A stretch of 64,000 nucleotides of DNA from Papiliotrema nemorosa (GCA_032158125.1 JASKOT010000017.1:248001-312000); one strand, 5' to 3'; positions 9,950 to 22,056 are shown, counted from the stretch's first letter. Notes: generated by a model from the letters alone, not told the origin. A program made the numbers and translations.

Positions 9950-12053
9950 ATGGACACTGTCAATCACCTTCTCCGACGGTCGCGATTGCGCTCATTCGCG
10001 GCTGCAGCACATCGAGCCCTGCCCATCTTTCCCCAAGATGATAGGGTTGAGAGATCGGACTTCTTGGGATCTATCGATGCCGAACTCAGGAAGAGGTTGA
10101 CCCCTGATGAACTCGAGTCGATGCAGAGCTCTGCCAGGGCAAGTGCCATCCGTGCTGCAAGTTTGGAAGCCGCCTCGGTGAGTACATTCAAAGACAAGCC
10201 GATGCTAACAGAAAGAACGCGGCAAAGACTGCAGCGACGACGACCAATCGCGCTGTGACCACCACCGCCACTACAGCGACCACTCATCCTGCATATGTCT
10301 TTTCGGAAAAGTTTGCGGGCGTCACGAGCACGTCTTCTACTACCATCTCGAGCGCGAGTGCGGTGAAGAGCAGTGCTGCTTCAGTGAGGTTTCTCGAAAA
10401 GAAGTCATCTGACCATAGTCTTCCTCGCGATCTTCCTCCACCGCTCCCTCCTCCTCATCGTCATCGCGTTCCTCTTCCACCTCCTCGACGGCGCCTTCCG
10501 TCGCACCCACTACCTCGACCGCGACGGTTCGAACCATCACGCAGACCCCTTCATCCGTCTCCAGTGCAAGCGCCTCGCCCATTGCTAGCATTGCGGCCGA
10601 TAGTGCTTCGACCAAGTCGGATGGTCTGTCCACGGGTGCTGTCGTCGGTATCGTCATCGCGGTTCTGGTCGCCGTGGTAGTTGCCGGATCTGCCATTGGA
10701 TGGCTGTACAGGAAGTTTGCCAATCGATCGTACTCGAGCAAATCTCCTTGGGCACGGATCGACGACGACGATGTCACCCCATTCCCGCCCAATGAGAAGT
10801 ATGGCGATGATGTGTATGGTGGTTTTGCTGCACCGGTCATCGGCTCTCGACGAGCTCTAGCACTGGCGCGACAAAATGCGTTTAACGAGGACGGCTCCTT
10901 CCGACCAGACTCGCAGATAATGTACGGAGGTGACAACCGAGCAGGTGTCGGAGCTGGCAACATGCAAGGTGCATACCCAAATCTCCCTTCCCCATACTAC
11001 GGCGTCGATCCTCACGGCCGACCTTACAACCCGGAAGTCAGCAGGGTTCCCATGGCTCACATGTACGATGACACCCCCTCGTATTCCCACGCCGTGACTG
11101 CACCGGGCAACTCGCGTCAACTTGTCGGTCCGAACGGCTTCCCTCAACCCGAGCTCTCGCCCCACGCACTTGGTCGACCTGCCGCGCCAGACAGTCACTT
11201 TGCCATTGCTCAGCACGAGGACTTTGCCGATATGCCCGAACCTTTGACACCTACAAATGATTACAATCCCCGAACTGCGACCACAATTGGTGAATGGGCG
11301 GGAGATGCCCGACAACCTGGTCGAAGCAGGGTCTCAATGACAACTCCACGCGGAGGCGCCGGTGAAGCCGTCGATGCCGCTCGAATGTCACCCACCGAGA
11401 TGCTCCGACCTGTGCCCGCTACTGCTTTCCCGGTCCCTTCGGTTTCCAACGCGCCGTCTACCCTGCCTTCCTTCGAACCAATGAGCCCCCTCATGACCGG
11501 TTTTGATCTCCGACGAAGCTCCTCCCAGCCATTGGCCATGTACGAAGATGAAAAGACGGAACAAAAGCGTATGTACGGCGAGGTTGCATCCACCGCTGGA
11601 GTACCAGAACCTCCTACCCCTCGGTCTGCACTCAATGACTCGACTAGCACTTATGAAACCACCTCGTCCTTCTCGGCCCACGATCCCATGCCTCGATTGC
11701 CCTCCTTGACCGTCAACCCTCCTCAACCCTACATCCACGGTCGGCCATTGTCCCCCTTGACAGAGCTCCCAACTCCCATGTCTACTTCGACCGGTCGAGC
11801 CGACCCAGCTCTGCCGTCATCTTCAGTTCTGCACGAGGTCAACCCATACGAGCGAACGCTCTTGGGCGCGAAACAACCCCTTGCCCCGCCATACTCTGCG
11901 TCGAGTGCTGGAGCCACTGGCTTTCCTAGCCCTGCATACCCCCCTCCCAGCCCCGGAGGAATGAGTGTACCCGGCAGCGTGACTGATAGCCCGCAACGAT
12001 GGGAAGGTGTACGACGAAGCTTTGACGGGGAGGACGCTTACGGCGGGATTTAG
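9950..12053 (+). CDS. Single-pass membrane protein with Ser/Thr-rich ectodomain and long cytoplasmic tail
   Basis: Three exons (9950-10177, 10216-10383, 10419-12053) give 676 residues with a closed frame. Introns are 38 and 35 nt. Residues about 80-215 are Ser/Thr/Ala-rich low complexity, as in O-mannosylated fungal wall sensors of the Mid2/Wsc type. One strong transmembrane helix follows (GAVVGIVIAVLVAVVVAGSA) and is bordered by WLYRKF, a cytosolic basic stop. The remaining ~440 residues are disordered, rich in Pro, Ser and short tyrosine motifs (YGGDNRAG, YNPRT, PSYSHA). There is no obvious cleavable signal peptide: the N-terminus is MDTVNHLLRRSRLRS. If the membrane helix is the only one, the protein would be a reverse signal-anchor. 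An unannotated upstream exon is the alternative. Role as a cell-surface sensor or scaffold is inferred from architecture only. Confidence 0.8.
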
Positions 12054-12559
12054 ATGGGGGACTTGAAACATGATAAAATCTTTATATTGGCGCTGGCGCC
12101 CTAGCTCCTTTAGGTAGAAGACCTGTATATTCCTCTTTTCCGCGTGGGAAGAGCACTCGGAGATATGACTCTGGTAGTAAACATCTATGCAACTTCGTAT
12201 CTCTGACTTCAAAATGCTGCATGCCCCGGTTGTGCCACTTGGAATGGAGTATCGGCAATGTCCGCTTTCGCGTTGAGCCCGACGCGCATTCATCGTCGAA
12301 TGGGACGCGTTTCGATGGGATTCAATGTTCACAACCTCTGCATTGGACACTCTGCACCTATTGCACCGACCTCGAACGTCCTTGTGAGACACAGAGGTCA
12401 ACAGCGTCGACAAATACACGGACCGTAGCCTCCTAATCGAATCGCGCAGATCCATTAATGGAAGCGTCGAGGTGAGTTTCTGTCGTCCATCTACGTTTGC
12501 GCGATCCTCCGAGCTGACCGCGTCCAAGTTCCACCCACACACACCCTCAACACCAAGCA
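12054..12559. other. Intergenic, 3' flank and promoter of the APSES factor gene
   Basis: No supported gene. A long minus-strand frame overlapping it (11823-12593) is antisense to the upstream exon and is not credible. ACGCGT-type MBF sites would be expected for autoregulation: gacgcgtttcg at about 12304 contains ACGCGT. Confidence 0.5.
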
Positions 12560-15387
12560 ATGAGTGGTCCACCTGCGACTCCTTCCCATCCATCCTTACT
12601 GCCTGCTATATCTCCTTCTGTAGGGATGGAACAGACACCCGCCCCTTTACATTCTTTACCACCTCATCTTCAATCTAGCTTGACCCGGCCGGGATCCGCT
12701 CAATCGCAACACGTCTCACCACATGGCCATGGCCACCATGGACCGCCAATCCCTCAACCCCAGTTCATCGTGCCTCCGGGTCACTCCATGCACACGCCAA
12801 CACCTGCGAGCTCGATGCAACCTCCTTTGCCTCGACACCAGCCTCAGGCGGGCAACGTCTTTGGGGTCATCATGGGAAGTGCACCGGGTCAGGTGCCACA
12901 ACAAGAGACAAACGCAAAAGTTTACGCTAGTGTATACTCGGGAGTGAGTCGCATCATATGTAGTCGAGCTAAAAGTAGATACCGGTGTATGAAGCGATGA
13001 TTAGAGGTATCTCTGTCATGCGACGATCGGCGGATTCTTGGGTCAACGCGACGCAGATCTTGAAGGTGGCTGGGATTCCGAAATCCTCCAGAACGAAAAT
13101 CCTCGACAAGGAAGTCTTACCGGGTGTACATGAGAAGGTCCAAGGTGGATGTGAGTAGACGTACAATTCATGAATGAAGCTTATCGTATAGATGGGAAAT
13201 ACCAAGGAACGTGGATCCCTTACGAGCGTGGTGTAGAACTCGCTGCTCAATACGGTGTGACCAGCTACCTGGCACCAATATTCGACTTTGAGCCCTCACC
13301 TTCTGCTGTCTCTGCTCTACCGGTTCATCGCGATGGCACAGAAAGACAAGGCGTAAAGACCCCTGGAACAGGAATGATGAGTTACACGCCGACTGTTCCC
13401 GGTCCATCACCTTACGCTCAACAGCTTCCACCTCCGCAATATGGTGCGCCCGATATGAACATGTGGCAGCCCATGTACGGGGGAGCCATGTACTACCCGT
13501 ACGGTTCGGAAATGGGTAAAATGCCGGAAATGAGTATGACACCCAGCCGCAACAATGGGAATATGACTTCGCTCGCTCCGGCACCTGATATTAGCGGCAT
13601 GGGCCTTCCACCTAGCCACGCCGATGTCTACGTCGATCAGTATGGCCAACCTCATCAAACATATGCCGCGCAATACGTCAATGGTGATGAACTGCCTCCC
13701 GCCAAGAGGCAAAGATCCGATGATGGCGATATGGGAGACTTTCTACCCGAGGGAGAGGATGAACCAATGGAGACGCAAGAAGAGTCACTGGAAGAGGAGG
13801 ATTCTGATGATGAAGAATCGGGAAACACTCCAGCGCTTCCCAGCTCATTCCGACTTGCGACAAAGCCCTCTCGCCCTAAAGCGCATCCAAGTACCACTAA
13901 AACGAGGACAAAGCTACTTGCGGCCTTCTCGAGCGACGAGCCCGTGGATCTCCGCGCGTCTTTGGGTATAACGGATAGCAACGATGCGGACGTAGATGTT
14001 GACATGATCATCGATGATCAGGGACATACTGCGTTGCACTGGGCCACCGCACTTGCCAAATCCAGTCTCACGACCCAGCTTATCGACATCGGTGCGGATA
14101 TAAATCGTGGAAACTACGCAGGGGAGACTCCCTTGATACGAGCTGTCCTCACCACCAATTATGCCGATTCGGGCAATTTCTCCTCGCTTCTTTCTGCCAT
14201 CTCAGCTTCTATCCAGACGCTAGACCACGCTCATCGGTCAGTCATCCATCACATTGCCTTGATCGCTGGGGTCTCGGGCCGCGCAGCATCAGCGCGCACT
14301 TATATGGCAACGGTGCTGGACTGGGTGGCAAAGGAAGGCTCAGAGTTGGGCTTGCCGCTCAAAACGCTCGTCGATGTGCAGGATGTTCACGGGGACACTG
14401 CTTTGAACATTGCTGCAAGAGTGGGAAGCAAGGCGCTGGTGCAGCTATTGCTGGACGCGGGAGCAGACAAGTCGAGGTCGAACAAGCTAGGTTTAAAACC
14501 GGTTGATTTCGGGATCGAGGTCGAGGTGAGTCGCTGTCGGAGAGTAGGCTCGGACGATGGCGCTGATTTTTTAGGCATTGCGAGTCTCGGCAGCCGAAAC
14601 GATCGTATCAACAATCAAAGCCGAGGTGCCCAAGCCTGAGCGAAAGTCTCGTGATGTCCAGAAGAGCAAGTCATTTCGAAGCATATATGCCGTGTCGCTA
14701 ACGATCACAGACATCTCAGCGATATTCGAGACCATCAACGATACCTTTGCCGCCGAAATGACCCAAAAGCAGACCAAGCTGAACGCCACGGAGAATTCAG
14801 TTCGACACGCTACCAAAGCTTTAGCGGACAAAAGGCAGCAAGTCGCTCGGGCGCAAGCGCTAGTCAGCGAGCTCGAGCAGGTCAAGCAGAAGATTGATAA
14901 TGTCCGGAAGGCCCTCAATACCGTTCCATCCCAAGATTGGTCAGGAAGGGGAGGACTTTCGAGCGAGTCTCGATCTACACCCCCTTCGGCTTTCCGACCT
15001 GTCCACCTGAGCTCCCCTGTGCGGGCGTCCAACGGGACAGGGGATGCAGCTCTACCTGAGCGAGGCGCTCAAGGAGCTTTGACGCGTCTGAGGAGGATAG
15101 CGGCATGGGAGGATCGAATGGCTCTTGTTTTGCAGGACCGAATGTCTTCTCTCGAGGGGGAAAGCGCGGACAAGGCTGTGAAGTATCGACGTTTGGTCAG
15201 TCTATGTACAAAAGTGCCACAAGACAAGGTCGACGGGGTGAGTTTGTTTTCTGAACGAGAGATCTGAGCTAATCGTCAGTCGCTAGATCTCCTCACTCAG
15301 GCTATCGAGAGCGACGGGAGTAGTATAGATTTGAATCGGGTCACTGGATTATTGGCGAGAATCAAAGATGCTCCTCAAACCGCATGA
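12560..15387 (+). CDS. MBP1: MBF-type APSES transcription factor with ankyrin repeats (Mbp1/Mbs1)
   Basis: This is the DNA-binding subunit of the G1/S transcription factor MBF (Mbp1/Swi4 family; called Mbs1 in Cryptococcus). Exons 12560-12943, 12979-13150, 13192-14525, 14575-15237 and 15280-15387 give 886 residues, frame closed; introns are 35, 41, 49 and 42 nt. After a Pro/His-rich N-terminus, the KilA-N/APSES domain spans about residues 118-210 ([58 protein letters not shown]). An acidic patch ([10 protein letters not shown]) precedes the ankyrin region ([38 protein letters not shown]). The C-terminus has a long coiled coil (about residues 680-760) and ends in the helical region used in this family for Swi6-type partner binding. 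Divergence from the family is small; identification is secure. Confidence 0.96.
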
Positions 15388-15506
15388 GACGATGTGACTG
15401 AATGGTCTCGTGTAGCCCGTCAATGCATATCTTGTCGATACTGTTGCAAGATCAAACATCAAGTGCATAACGGATTGATGCTGCATGTGAGGGCTGATTG
15501 ATTGTG

Positions 15507-17462
15507 CTACAACGAATGGTCCCCTCCAAACAAATGGAAAGAACGGCTATAAGACGCACTCGCAATGAACTTTGAGTCTGACGAGACATCCACACTCATC
15601 ACTTTACCCGCATCCGTAGCCAAGTTTCTAATCAAGGACCATTCGTCGGCTGACCATATTCGGACGTTACAGTCGAATCCAGCAGTGATCAAGAACAATC
15701 CGGATCTCGGCAATTCGCCCGAAGTGGGTCCCGCTGATGTTGTCATTTCGATATCACCATTCGCGTCTCCCTTACTGGTAGGTTCCGGCCGAGCGTCTGG
15801 TGGCGCGTCATCCGGTAGAGCCGTGGCGACGGCAGGTAGAGGAGCAGTGGGGAGTGAGACGTCAAGTGGGACATGGGGGAGTTCCTCGGATGATCGGAAA
15901 AACTTCAGGTCGGAGACTGACGATTTGTGTGCGGGAATTATATATTGTGTCTTGAGAGCTCGTAGATCCCATATTCGGACGGTATCGTCCCCTGATCCCG
16001 TGGCGATTTGATACCTACATGTCAGCCTTGATGATCATGATGACCTACCCGTTGGGTGCAAAGTCCATGGTCAGGATTTCCTTGACGTGACCGTCCAGAA
16101 CCATAGCTGTCCTGCCTGTACGTATATCCCATACTCGTCCTATCGCATCGAAACCACTACAACATTAGTCGAGTCCTTCTGAGGGGATCCTTCGACTCAC
16201 CCTGAAGCTGCCAATGCTCCATCGTCTTGGAATGCCAGAGCATAGACCTCTTTACTGTGACCCTCTTGTACCAATAACTCCTTGCTCGACTCGACGTCCC
16301 ATAATCTCCACGTCCCGTCGAATGATGCTGAACCTAGATATGCCCCGCTAGGGTGGAACCCTACTCTACCCACTCGGTTCATATGACCAGATAGCGTTGC
16401 CAAAGATTTCTCTCTAATTCGTCAGCTCTATCACTGATACCGTCAAAAGGCCGCAAATCCCACTCACCCCGTCAAAGACCACAGTTTTATCGTCCCCTCC
16501 CCGCCTCCCGAAGCGAAATTCAGCGCATCAGGCGAGGCGCCCAGCGTAGCAGTAGGGTGCCATGCGATACCTCCGACTTTATCCTCATGTCCCCTTTTGG
16601 TAGCTATCGGATTCAAATTCGGCATATCCCACACTTTGACTGCTCCAGTCCACGAAGAAGTCAGAATGTACTGCGAGTTTGGCGAAAAGCGTATTGTCGA
16701 CAACGGCCTATCGTCTCCAAACTGCGATCCGAGATTATTAAACGTCTATCTGTCAGGCCAGTCATTGACTTTGGGATATATCCATACCTTTAGCTCGGAA
16801 AAGACCTCTTTTCGCACATTGACAATCTTTGATAAAGGCAATCCCACTTCTATCCTCTGTCTAGCTATCCTCGACTTTGCTCTGTTCGTCAGCTATTCTC
16901 GGTCATTCAAACCGATCAAGACACTCACTTTGATAATGAATACCTTGCAATTTTCCTTCTAGCATCTAATAAAGCCTGCGGTCCTTCCGTATAGAATTCA
17001 CCCTATCATCAGCTCATTGCCAGATGATTGTGATTCGCCCACCTCATCTTCGTCATCGCTACTATCGTCGTCTGAACCAAAATCCATGCCTCCCGCGCCT
17101 CCTTTGGCATTCTCTATCTGTTCCTGAACATATTTCAATCGATCTCTCCTGTCCCCCGGCTGTGATATCAGCGACCGGTTCTTGTTTTCGCGAATACAAG
17201 CCGACTCACTCCCTCTCCGAAAAGCGTGATGGGCTCTCCGTATGCTCTCAATCTATCTCTGACACGCTTATCGTCCGTGGGTACAGCCATTCGACGCATG
17301 CGCTTCTTCCTTTCGAGCTGTTCGATGAGTTCGGCATTTTGAGCTCGTTCTCGCTCATCGTCGCTTCCCCCGAGCTCGTAGGTGTTGTCCACGGCTGATA
17401 ATCAGATGCGAGGAGCAAGTTTGGATGATTGCGGAGAACTCACTCAGATCATCGAGATCCAT
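15507..17462 (-). CDS. PRP4: PRP4, U4/U6 snRNP WD40 splicing factor
   Basis: PRP4 (human PRPF4, 60K) is a core protein of the U4/U6 di-snRNP, binding Prp3 and the U4 5' stem-loop in the nucleus. The frame starts at ATG 17462 with a 19-nt first exon and then enters the SFM/PRP4 domain: [41 protein letters not shown] joined across an intron to [11 protein letters not shown]. An acidic linker follows, then a seven-bladed WD40 propeller: [91 protein letters not shown] and the C-terminal [19 protein letters not shown]. Between blades near the C-terminus there is a low-complexity Pro/Ala insertion ([19 protein letters not shown]) not usual in the family. Several introns of about 35-60 nt interrupt it. 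The stop is at 15507-15509, convergent with the MBF gene. Confidence 0.95.
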
Positions 17463-18073
17463 GATGCCGAAGTTTTGTTCTGCGAGTTCAGGTGATGATG
17501 TTACAGTCGTCGAGGGCGATAGGTGCTTGAAACATCAAAAGGAAGGCAAGACGACGAGGTAATTTTGATTCCGCTCCTACTTCTCCAGCGTCGCCACTCT
17601 ACACGGCGACGAGGCTATCGTGTACGGGCAGCATCACTCTCGCTCGGAGAGGAGCTGCTGACCATCCCAGGTGCAAGGTAGTCTCATATACACGTGCTCT
17701 CCATGTTATGCAGCCTTCAAATGAGGACACACTCCAAAGACAACGCTGCCCCGCGTCGTCCCTGTCCCATTGCGGGAGATTTGATCTCCTCGCTCGGAAG
17801 ACAGGGTATGCCCTTCGAGACGCAATGAGGAGCCCATCATCTTCCGGAAGCCTTGTACTGCTTCCCCTCTGATGCAAGGGTTCCAGATGATTGTTGTAAA
17901 GACTCTTGCTGTTGAGGTCGATTCGCCACCCGGATGAACAGTTGATCTCACGCGACGAGCCGACGCGTTTTCCATGTTCAACAACAAATCTCGCAAGATA
18001 GTTACAACCCTGTCGAGCACTTCACGAAAACCCTGCACCCTCTCTGTCGATCGAGTTCTCTGGACGATCAACC
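17463..18073. promoter_or_regulatory. Divergent intergenic region between PRP4 and DUO1
   Basis: About 600 bp separate the two start codons, so it must hold both promoters. The minus-strand open frames here run through presumptive leader sequence and show no family motifs. Nothing else is evident. Confidence 0.5.
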
Positions 18074-19176
18074 ATGGATTCACCATTATTACCCACGTTT
18101 AAGCGAAATCCGGATGTCTCGGGATCACCTGCTGGCCTGATGTCCAACATGTCTCTCGAACCCATGTCCCCTTCCGAATCTTTCGCGATAGGCCATCACG
18201 CATCATCCGGCCCATCGCGATCGGCCTATGCTGCCTCTTCTGGTAGCTCAACCTCCGATGGAATGGATGCAAGGGGGGAACGAGCAGAAGCACCGGGTAG
18301 GCGAGCTCCACCTCGATTTTCGCTATTTGCTCCTGGAGCTAGTGCTCTAGCAGAGGACGAAGAGGTAGATGACCAGGACGAGCAGCGAAGAGACGAAGAG
18401 GAGGGAGAAGTAGAGGGGGAGGGAGAAGGGGACGAGACGATCAATCCAGCTATGCATCGGCAGGATCCAGGTGCAAGAGACGATAAACTTCGAGAGAGTT
18501 TATACGAGTTACGCCAGATGAACGAGGTCTTTGAGGGATTTCTGACTGCTTTGGAATCGGCGAGGGGTCATAATGAGGTCAGTCACAGCTTCAAGGTCGA
18601 TCATAGTTGCTGATGAGCAGAGGTTAGCCCTGAGAGTCAAGGAGACCACGAGATTACTGGATACATATACGGAGATCCTGGTTCAGCAAGAGCACACACA
18701 GGCACTGCTACTAAATCCGAATTGGCATGGAGCTTTAGAGGTGGGAGCTTTTTCCCGATAAGAGAGGTGATTGGCTGACGACAAGGAATCGAAAATGGTA
18801 GAAAGGCAAGAAGAAGAGAGGTTGGCGGCTGAACAGGCTGCATGGCAGGCCGCAGAAGAAGCTAGATTGCACGAAGAAGAGAGGTTAGCGAAAGAGGAAG
18901 CGAGGCAGGAGCAGGCACAACTTGAGGCTCAAGCAAAAAGCAAGGAGTCTGCCCCGACACGAGGGATCGCCAGAGGGCGAGGAGGAACAAGGGGTTTGAG
19001 CAGGGGAGGAGGTGAGTTGTGTAGGCTACACATGGTGCTAACGGCCAGGATCAAGTATTCCATCTTCTAGGACAGGTACGACGACAGGGATACGCAAGCC
19101 TTCAGCAGGTCTCGGTGGGCAATATGCCAATGTCAAGAGCTCGGGGTATGGACCGCCAGCGAAGAAGTCAACATAG
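18074..19176 (+). CDS. DUO1: DASH complex subunit Duo1
   Basis: Duo1 is one of ten subunits of the fungal DASH/Dam1 ring that couples kinetochores to spindle microtubules. Exons 18074-18577, 18621-18740, 18786-19011 and 19049-19176 give 325 residues, frame closed; introns are 43, 45 and 37 nt. After a ~130-residue Ser- and acid-rich N-terminus comes the conserved helical core: LRESLYELRQMNEVFEGFL, RLALRVKETTRLLDTYTEIL and QQEHTQALLLNPNWHGAL, the last being the diagnostic Duo1 motif. It continues into a Glu/Gln/Ala-rich coiled coil (EERLAAEQAAWQAAEEARL) and ends in a basic Gly/Arg tail (RGIARGRGGTRGLSRGG) that could touch tubulin or RNA. The core is secure. The extended basic tail is typical of basidiomycete versions as far as I recall. 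Confidence 0.93.
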
Positions 19177-19235
19177 ATGCAGTGGATACAACATGCGAGA
19201 TAATTCGTACAACAGGGATTTAAATCTAGGGGTTA

Positions 19236-20770
19236 TTATTGACTGACGCAGATATCTCTAACTTCCCGACCAAACGAACTCCCTTTGAACCTTTTCAAAC
19301 CCTCTAGCAACTCCCTCTCTTCTTCTCCTAACACCTCTTGGGCTTTGCGCGAGCGTTTAGAGTCAGTCGCAGCGTCGGGATCGGGATGTAACAAGGCAAG
19401 TTTCCGCTTCAATAGCGAAGTGAATGGATGGTTGGGATCAGACGGGTCGGGAGCTGCAATGAGTTCGCGCCGATTCGAAGCCGACTTACCTGACGCAAGG
19501 GCGAATGGGAACATCTCATCTGGTTTGATCCCATTTCTGCCCTTTTCTTCCGCCTCGCGTCGCTCCAGGCCGCGTATGATGAAACGACCATTCTCATCCA
19601 CCGCAGGCTCACACTTTGGGAATGTCATTCTCGTCAATGAGATCAATTCGACAGGATTGAGCAGCCTCTCTTCTCGTCTCGAAGGTTGTGTCGATGCGAT
19701 CTCTTGAGCTTCGTGTTGACCCAGAGCTGAGGAGAGAGACTGAAGATCATTCTCGTCCAGAGGGGAAGTATCAGGAGCCGCCATTTCCGCCTCGTATTCT
19801 CGTAATTCTGCTTCGGCTTCATCGGAATGTTGTGGGACTGTTGTAGAGTCTGGCAAATCGGCGAATCGGGCGGCATACGAGGCGTACAAGTCGGTTTGAG
19901 TGATATTCCCCGCAGAGAGCGAATCGGGTTGATGCTGAAACGTGCTCAAGAGCCACGTACTCGCGCGCAGAGGTTCGACCAAATCGTTGACCCTTTTGTC
20001 CAGAGATTCACCATTTGTTGATTCTTGTGTCGCTTGTTGATCCTCTCTCAACTTCATCCCCCGAAGCACATAATCGTCATCCGCCTTGGCCATTTCGCTA
20101 CCTGGGAACGTAGCACAAGCGAGCTGGACCAGTTCTTGCCCGCCCAGCAAAGGCGCATGAGAGGAATACGGGTCGAAGCGGGATTTGTAAGAGTTGTAGA
20201 GGTGAAGTTGGGATACGTGCGAGGTTGAAGGAGCTGTCCTGTAGGTGATCTGCAGCCTTCTCATCAGTTCCACTATAAGACCAGGCTCCTGGAAACTCAC
20301 CAGCCAGAAGCTCTACCTGGCTCTTCCATCCTTTCCAGATGATCCAGCCCTCTCATTTTATTTCTTCTTTGCCTGAAATACTCTCGTATCTTATTCCACG
20401 GCCGGCCCGTCTTCTCCGCCAACATGTCCAATTCTTTCTTGCTCGGATTGGGATTCCTGGCATATGCCTCGCGTAGGATGACCAGCTGCTCTGCACTGTG
20501 CAGAGCTTCATGATACGGGCTTCTCTGGGGCAATCCCGCAATGGGTCGTTTCAGGTTCCGTGAAGCGTTGTAGACGGGCGAATGGAGGTCTGTCTCAGAA
20601 TCAGGTAAAAGTTCCTGTCCGTTGAGCGTGTCGGCAGAATGGGAGGGAGGTTGTAGATGATGTGAAGAGGTAGAAGCTGCAGAAGCGGCCTCTTCAGCTG
20701 CACGCTGTTGTTGCTGCTCTATCGCTGCTTGTGCGGCAGCTTGGTTGGCCAACTCGGAAGACATATCCAT
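19236..20770 (-). CDS. Atypical homeodomain protein with two RFX-like winged-helix repeats
   Basis: Exon 1 (20301-20770) and exon 2 (19236-20256), joined across a 44-nt intron, give 496 residues, frame closed. Residues about 95-150 form a homeodomain-like three-helix unit: SAEQLVILREAYARNPNPSK, LDMLAEKTGRPWNKIREYF, RQRRNKMRG. In the recognition helix the near-invariant WFxN is YFRQ, so Trp48 is Tyr and Asn51 is Gln. After the splice there are two copies of a unit shaped like the RFX winged helix: GWLQITYRT / LYNSYKSRF / QELVQLACATFP, then TWLLSTFQH / LYASYAARF / VELISLTRMTFP followed by GRFIIRGLERRE. A 36-nt segment near 19456-19491 has perfect GT and AG ends and a length divisible by three, so it may be an optional intron (484 residues). 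A nuclear DNA-binding regulator is inferred; targets are unknown. Confidence 0.82.
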
Positions 20771-21339
20771 CGTTTCTAAATGGGCGCTTCGAGGTTCAGG
20801 CGAGGGAAAGTCGTCTGCGAGATTTGCCTAGACGTCAGGTTGGCTTCGAGGGAGCAGAAAGTTGGATGAGACGCACAGGATCGGTAGAGCTGTGATGAGT
20901 GGACATCTTCCCGGAGAGCAGGAGGTGTGCCGTGCTGAATTCAGGTTGAGAGTGGACGAAGCAGAGAAGAATGGTAAAAAGAGGAATGGTGTTTATCCAG
21001 ATTATCGGTATATCATCATCGTTGATCCGTACTCTACTCGAGGTAGTGTGCTTGGGAGATGGTTGTAGATCTACATGGCGATATCTTATAGTTATCCTGG
21101 ACCCGAAGCTCTCTAAGCATGGTTCTGTGGCTCGCCTGGGTTGCGATCGATTTGAAGGAGCTGCGAAGCCTACCTCGCGTTCGAGGCAGAAGTTACCGCT
21201 GTTTACACCAACATCTTCACTCACCGCTGTGTCGTGATAGTCAAGGTCCGCGTAACTCACAATGAACATCGGTGTCAAGTCGAGCTTTATGAGCAGAGCT
21301 TCGAGATGTGCTCCGACTTATTCAACAAAAGCACCACCA
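20771..21339. promoter_or_regulatory. Divergent intergenic region
   Basis: About 570 bp between the homeodomain gene and the DUF1348 gene, which point away from each other. Open frames here overlap in both orientations and carry no recognisable domain. No tRNA or repeat was seen. Confidence 0.5.
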
Positions 21340-22056
21340 ATGAAGCCGCTGCACCCTTTACCGCCATTCACTGCCGAAACAGCCAGACAGTCAGTACAAA
21401 TCGCCAACCTACACCGTGCACACGATCTCTGATGTGGCAGAAAAGTCAAAGCAGCTCAAGATAAATGGAGTAAGCTCAAACTGCTCAAACGTCTCGTCGA
21501 CTAAAGCTTCAGACACTCGAGATCCGAAACTCGTCGCACCGGCTTATACACCCGACAGCGTCTGGCGGAACAGAGACGAGTTCTTCTCCGGGACTCAAGC
21601 TATCGAGGAATTTTTGACTCGGAAATGGGCCAAAGAACATAATTACAAACTCCGAAAAGAGCTATTCGCTTTCCAAGAGGACAAATTGCGCGTCTCGGTG
21701 AAATCGTACTGCGTATCGAAGCTGATCTGCAGAGCGGTAGAGTTCTGGTATGAGCACAGTGAGGACCCAGCAGGGACGAAATGGTTCAGAACGTATGGGA
21801 TCGAACACTGGTGTTTTGCTCCTGATGGACGTATGAAGAGTCGCCAGGCGAGTTGGAGAATGATGAGACTTTGTACTCGTATCTGAGCTGATCGTAGATG
21901 AGCGGGAACACTATCGAGATCAAGCAGGTAGAACGGTGGTTCAAAGAGGACGTGGATGCCAATGTGAGCACAATGCGCAACTTCGAGCACATTCGCTCAT
22001 GACAGTCTGTACCCATACCCGAGGGACACATCTCGACGTCGTCTCTTGGTCTTTGA
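21340..22056 (+). CDS. DUF1348 (NTF2-like fold) protein
   Basis: Exons 21340-21389, 21441-21469, 21513-21847, 21898-21963 and 22006-22056 give 176 residues, frame closed. The protein matches the small DUF1348 family of NTF2-like proteins: PPFTAETARQKVKAAQDKWN, TRDPKLVAPAYTPDSVWRNR, FLTRKWAKEHNYKLRKELF, AVEFWYEHSEDPAGTKWFRT, GIEHWCFAPDGRMKSRQMSG, IEIKQVERWFKEDVDAN and a terminal VPIPEGH. Function of the family is unknown; the fold usually makes a small-molecule pocket. Two oddities. The fourth junction uses a GC donor (21848 gcgagt, acceptor AG at 21897). Exon 3 carries about 12 extra residues (SVKSYCVSKLIC) just before the AVEFWYE strand; they look like a retained 35-nt intron (gtgaaa...ctgatctgcag), yet removing them breaks the frame. 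Confidence 0.85.

Noticed and set aside
10340..10963. 207-codon minus-strand open frame
   Set aside because: Antisense shadow of the Ser/Thr-rich exon and membrane helix of the 9950-12053 gene.
11823..12593. 256-codon minus-strand open frame
   Set aside because: Antisense to the tail of the membrane-protein gene and the MBP1 promoter; no motifs, and it arises from codon bias of the plus strand.
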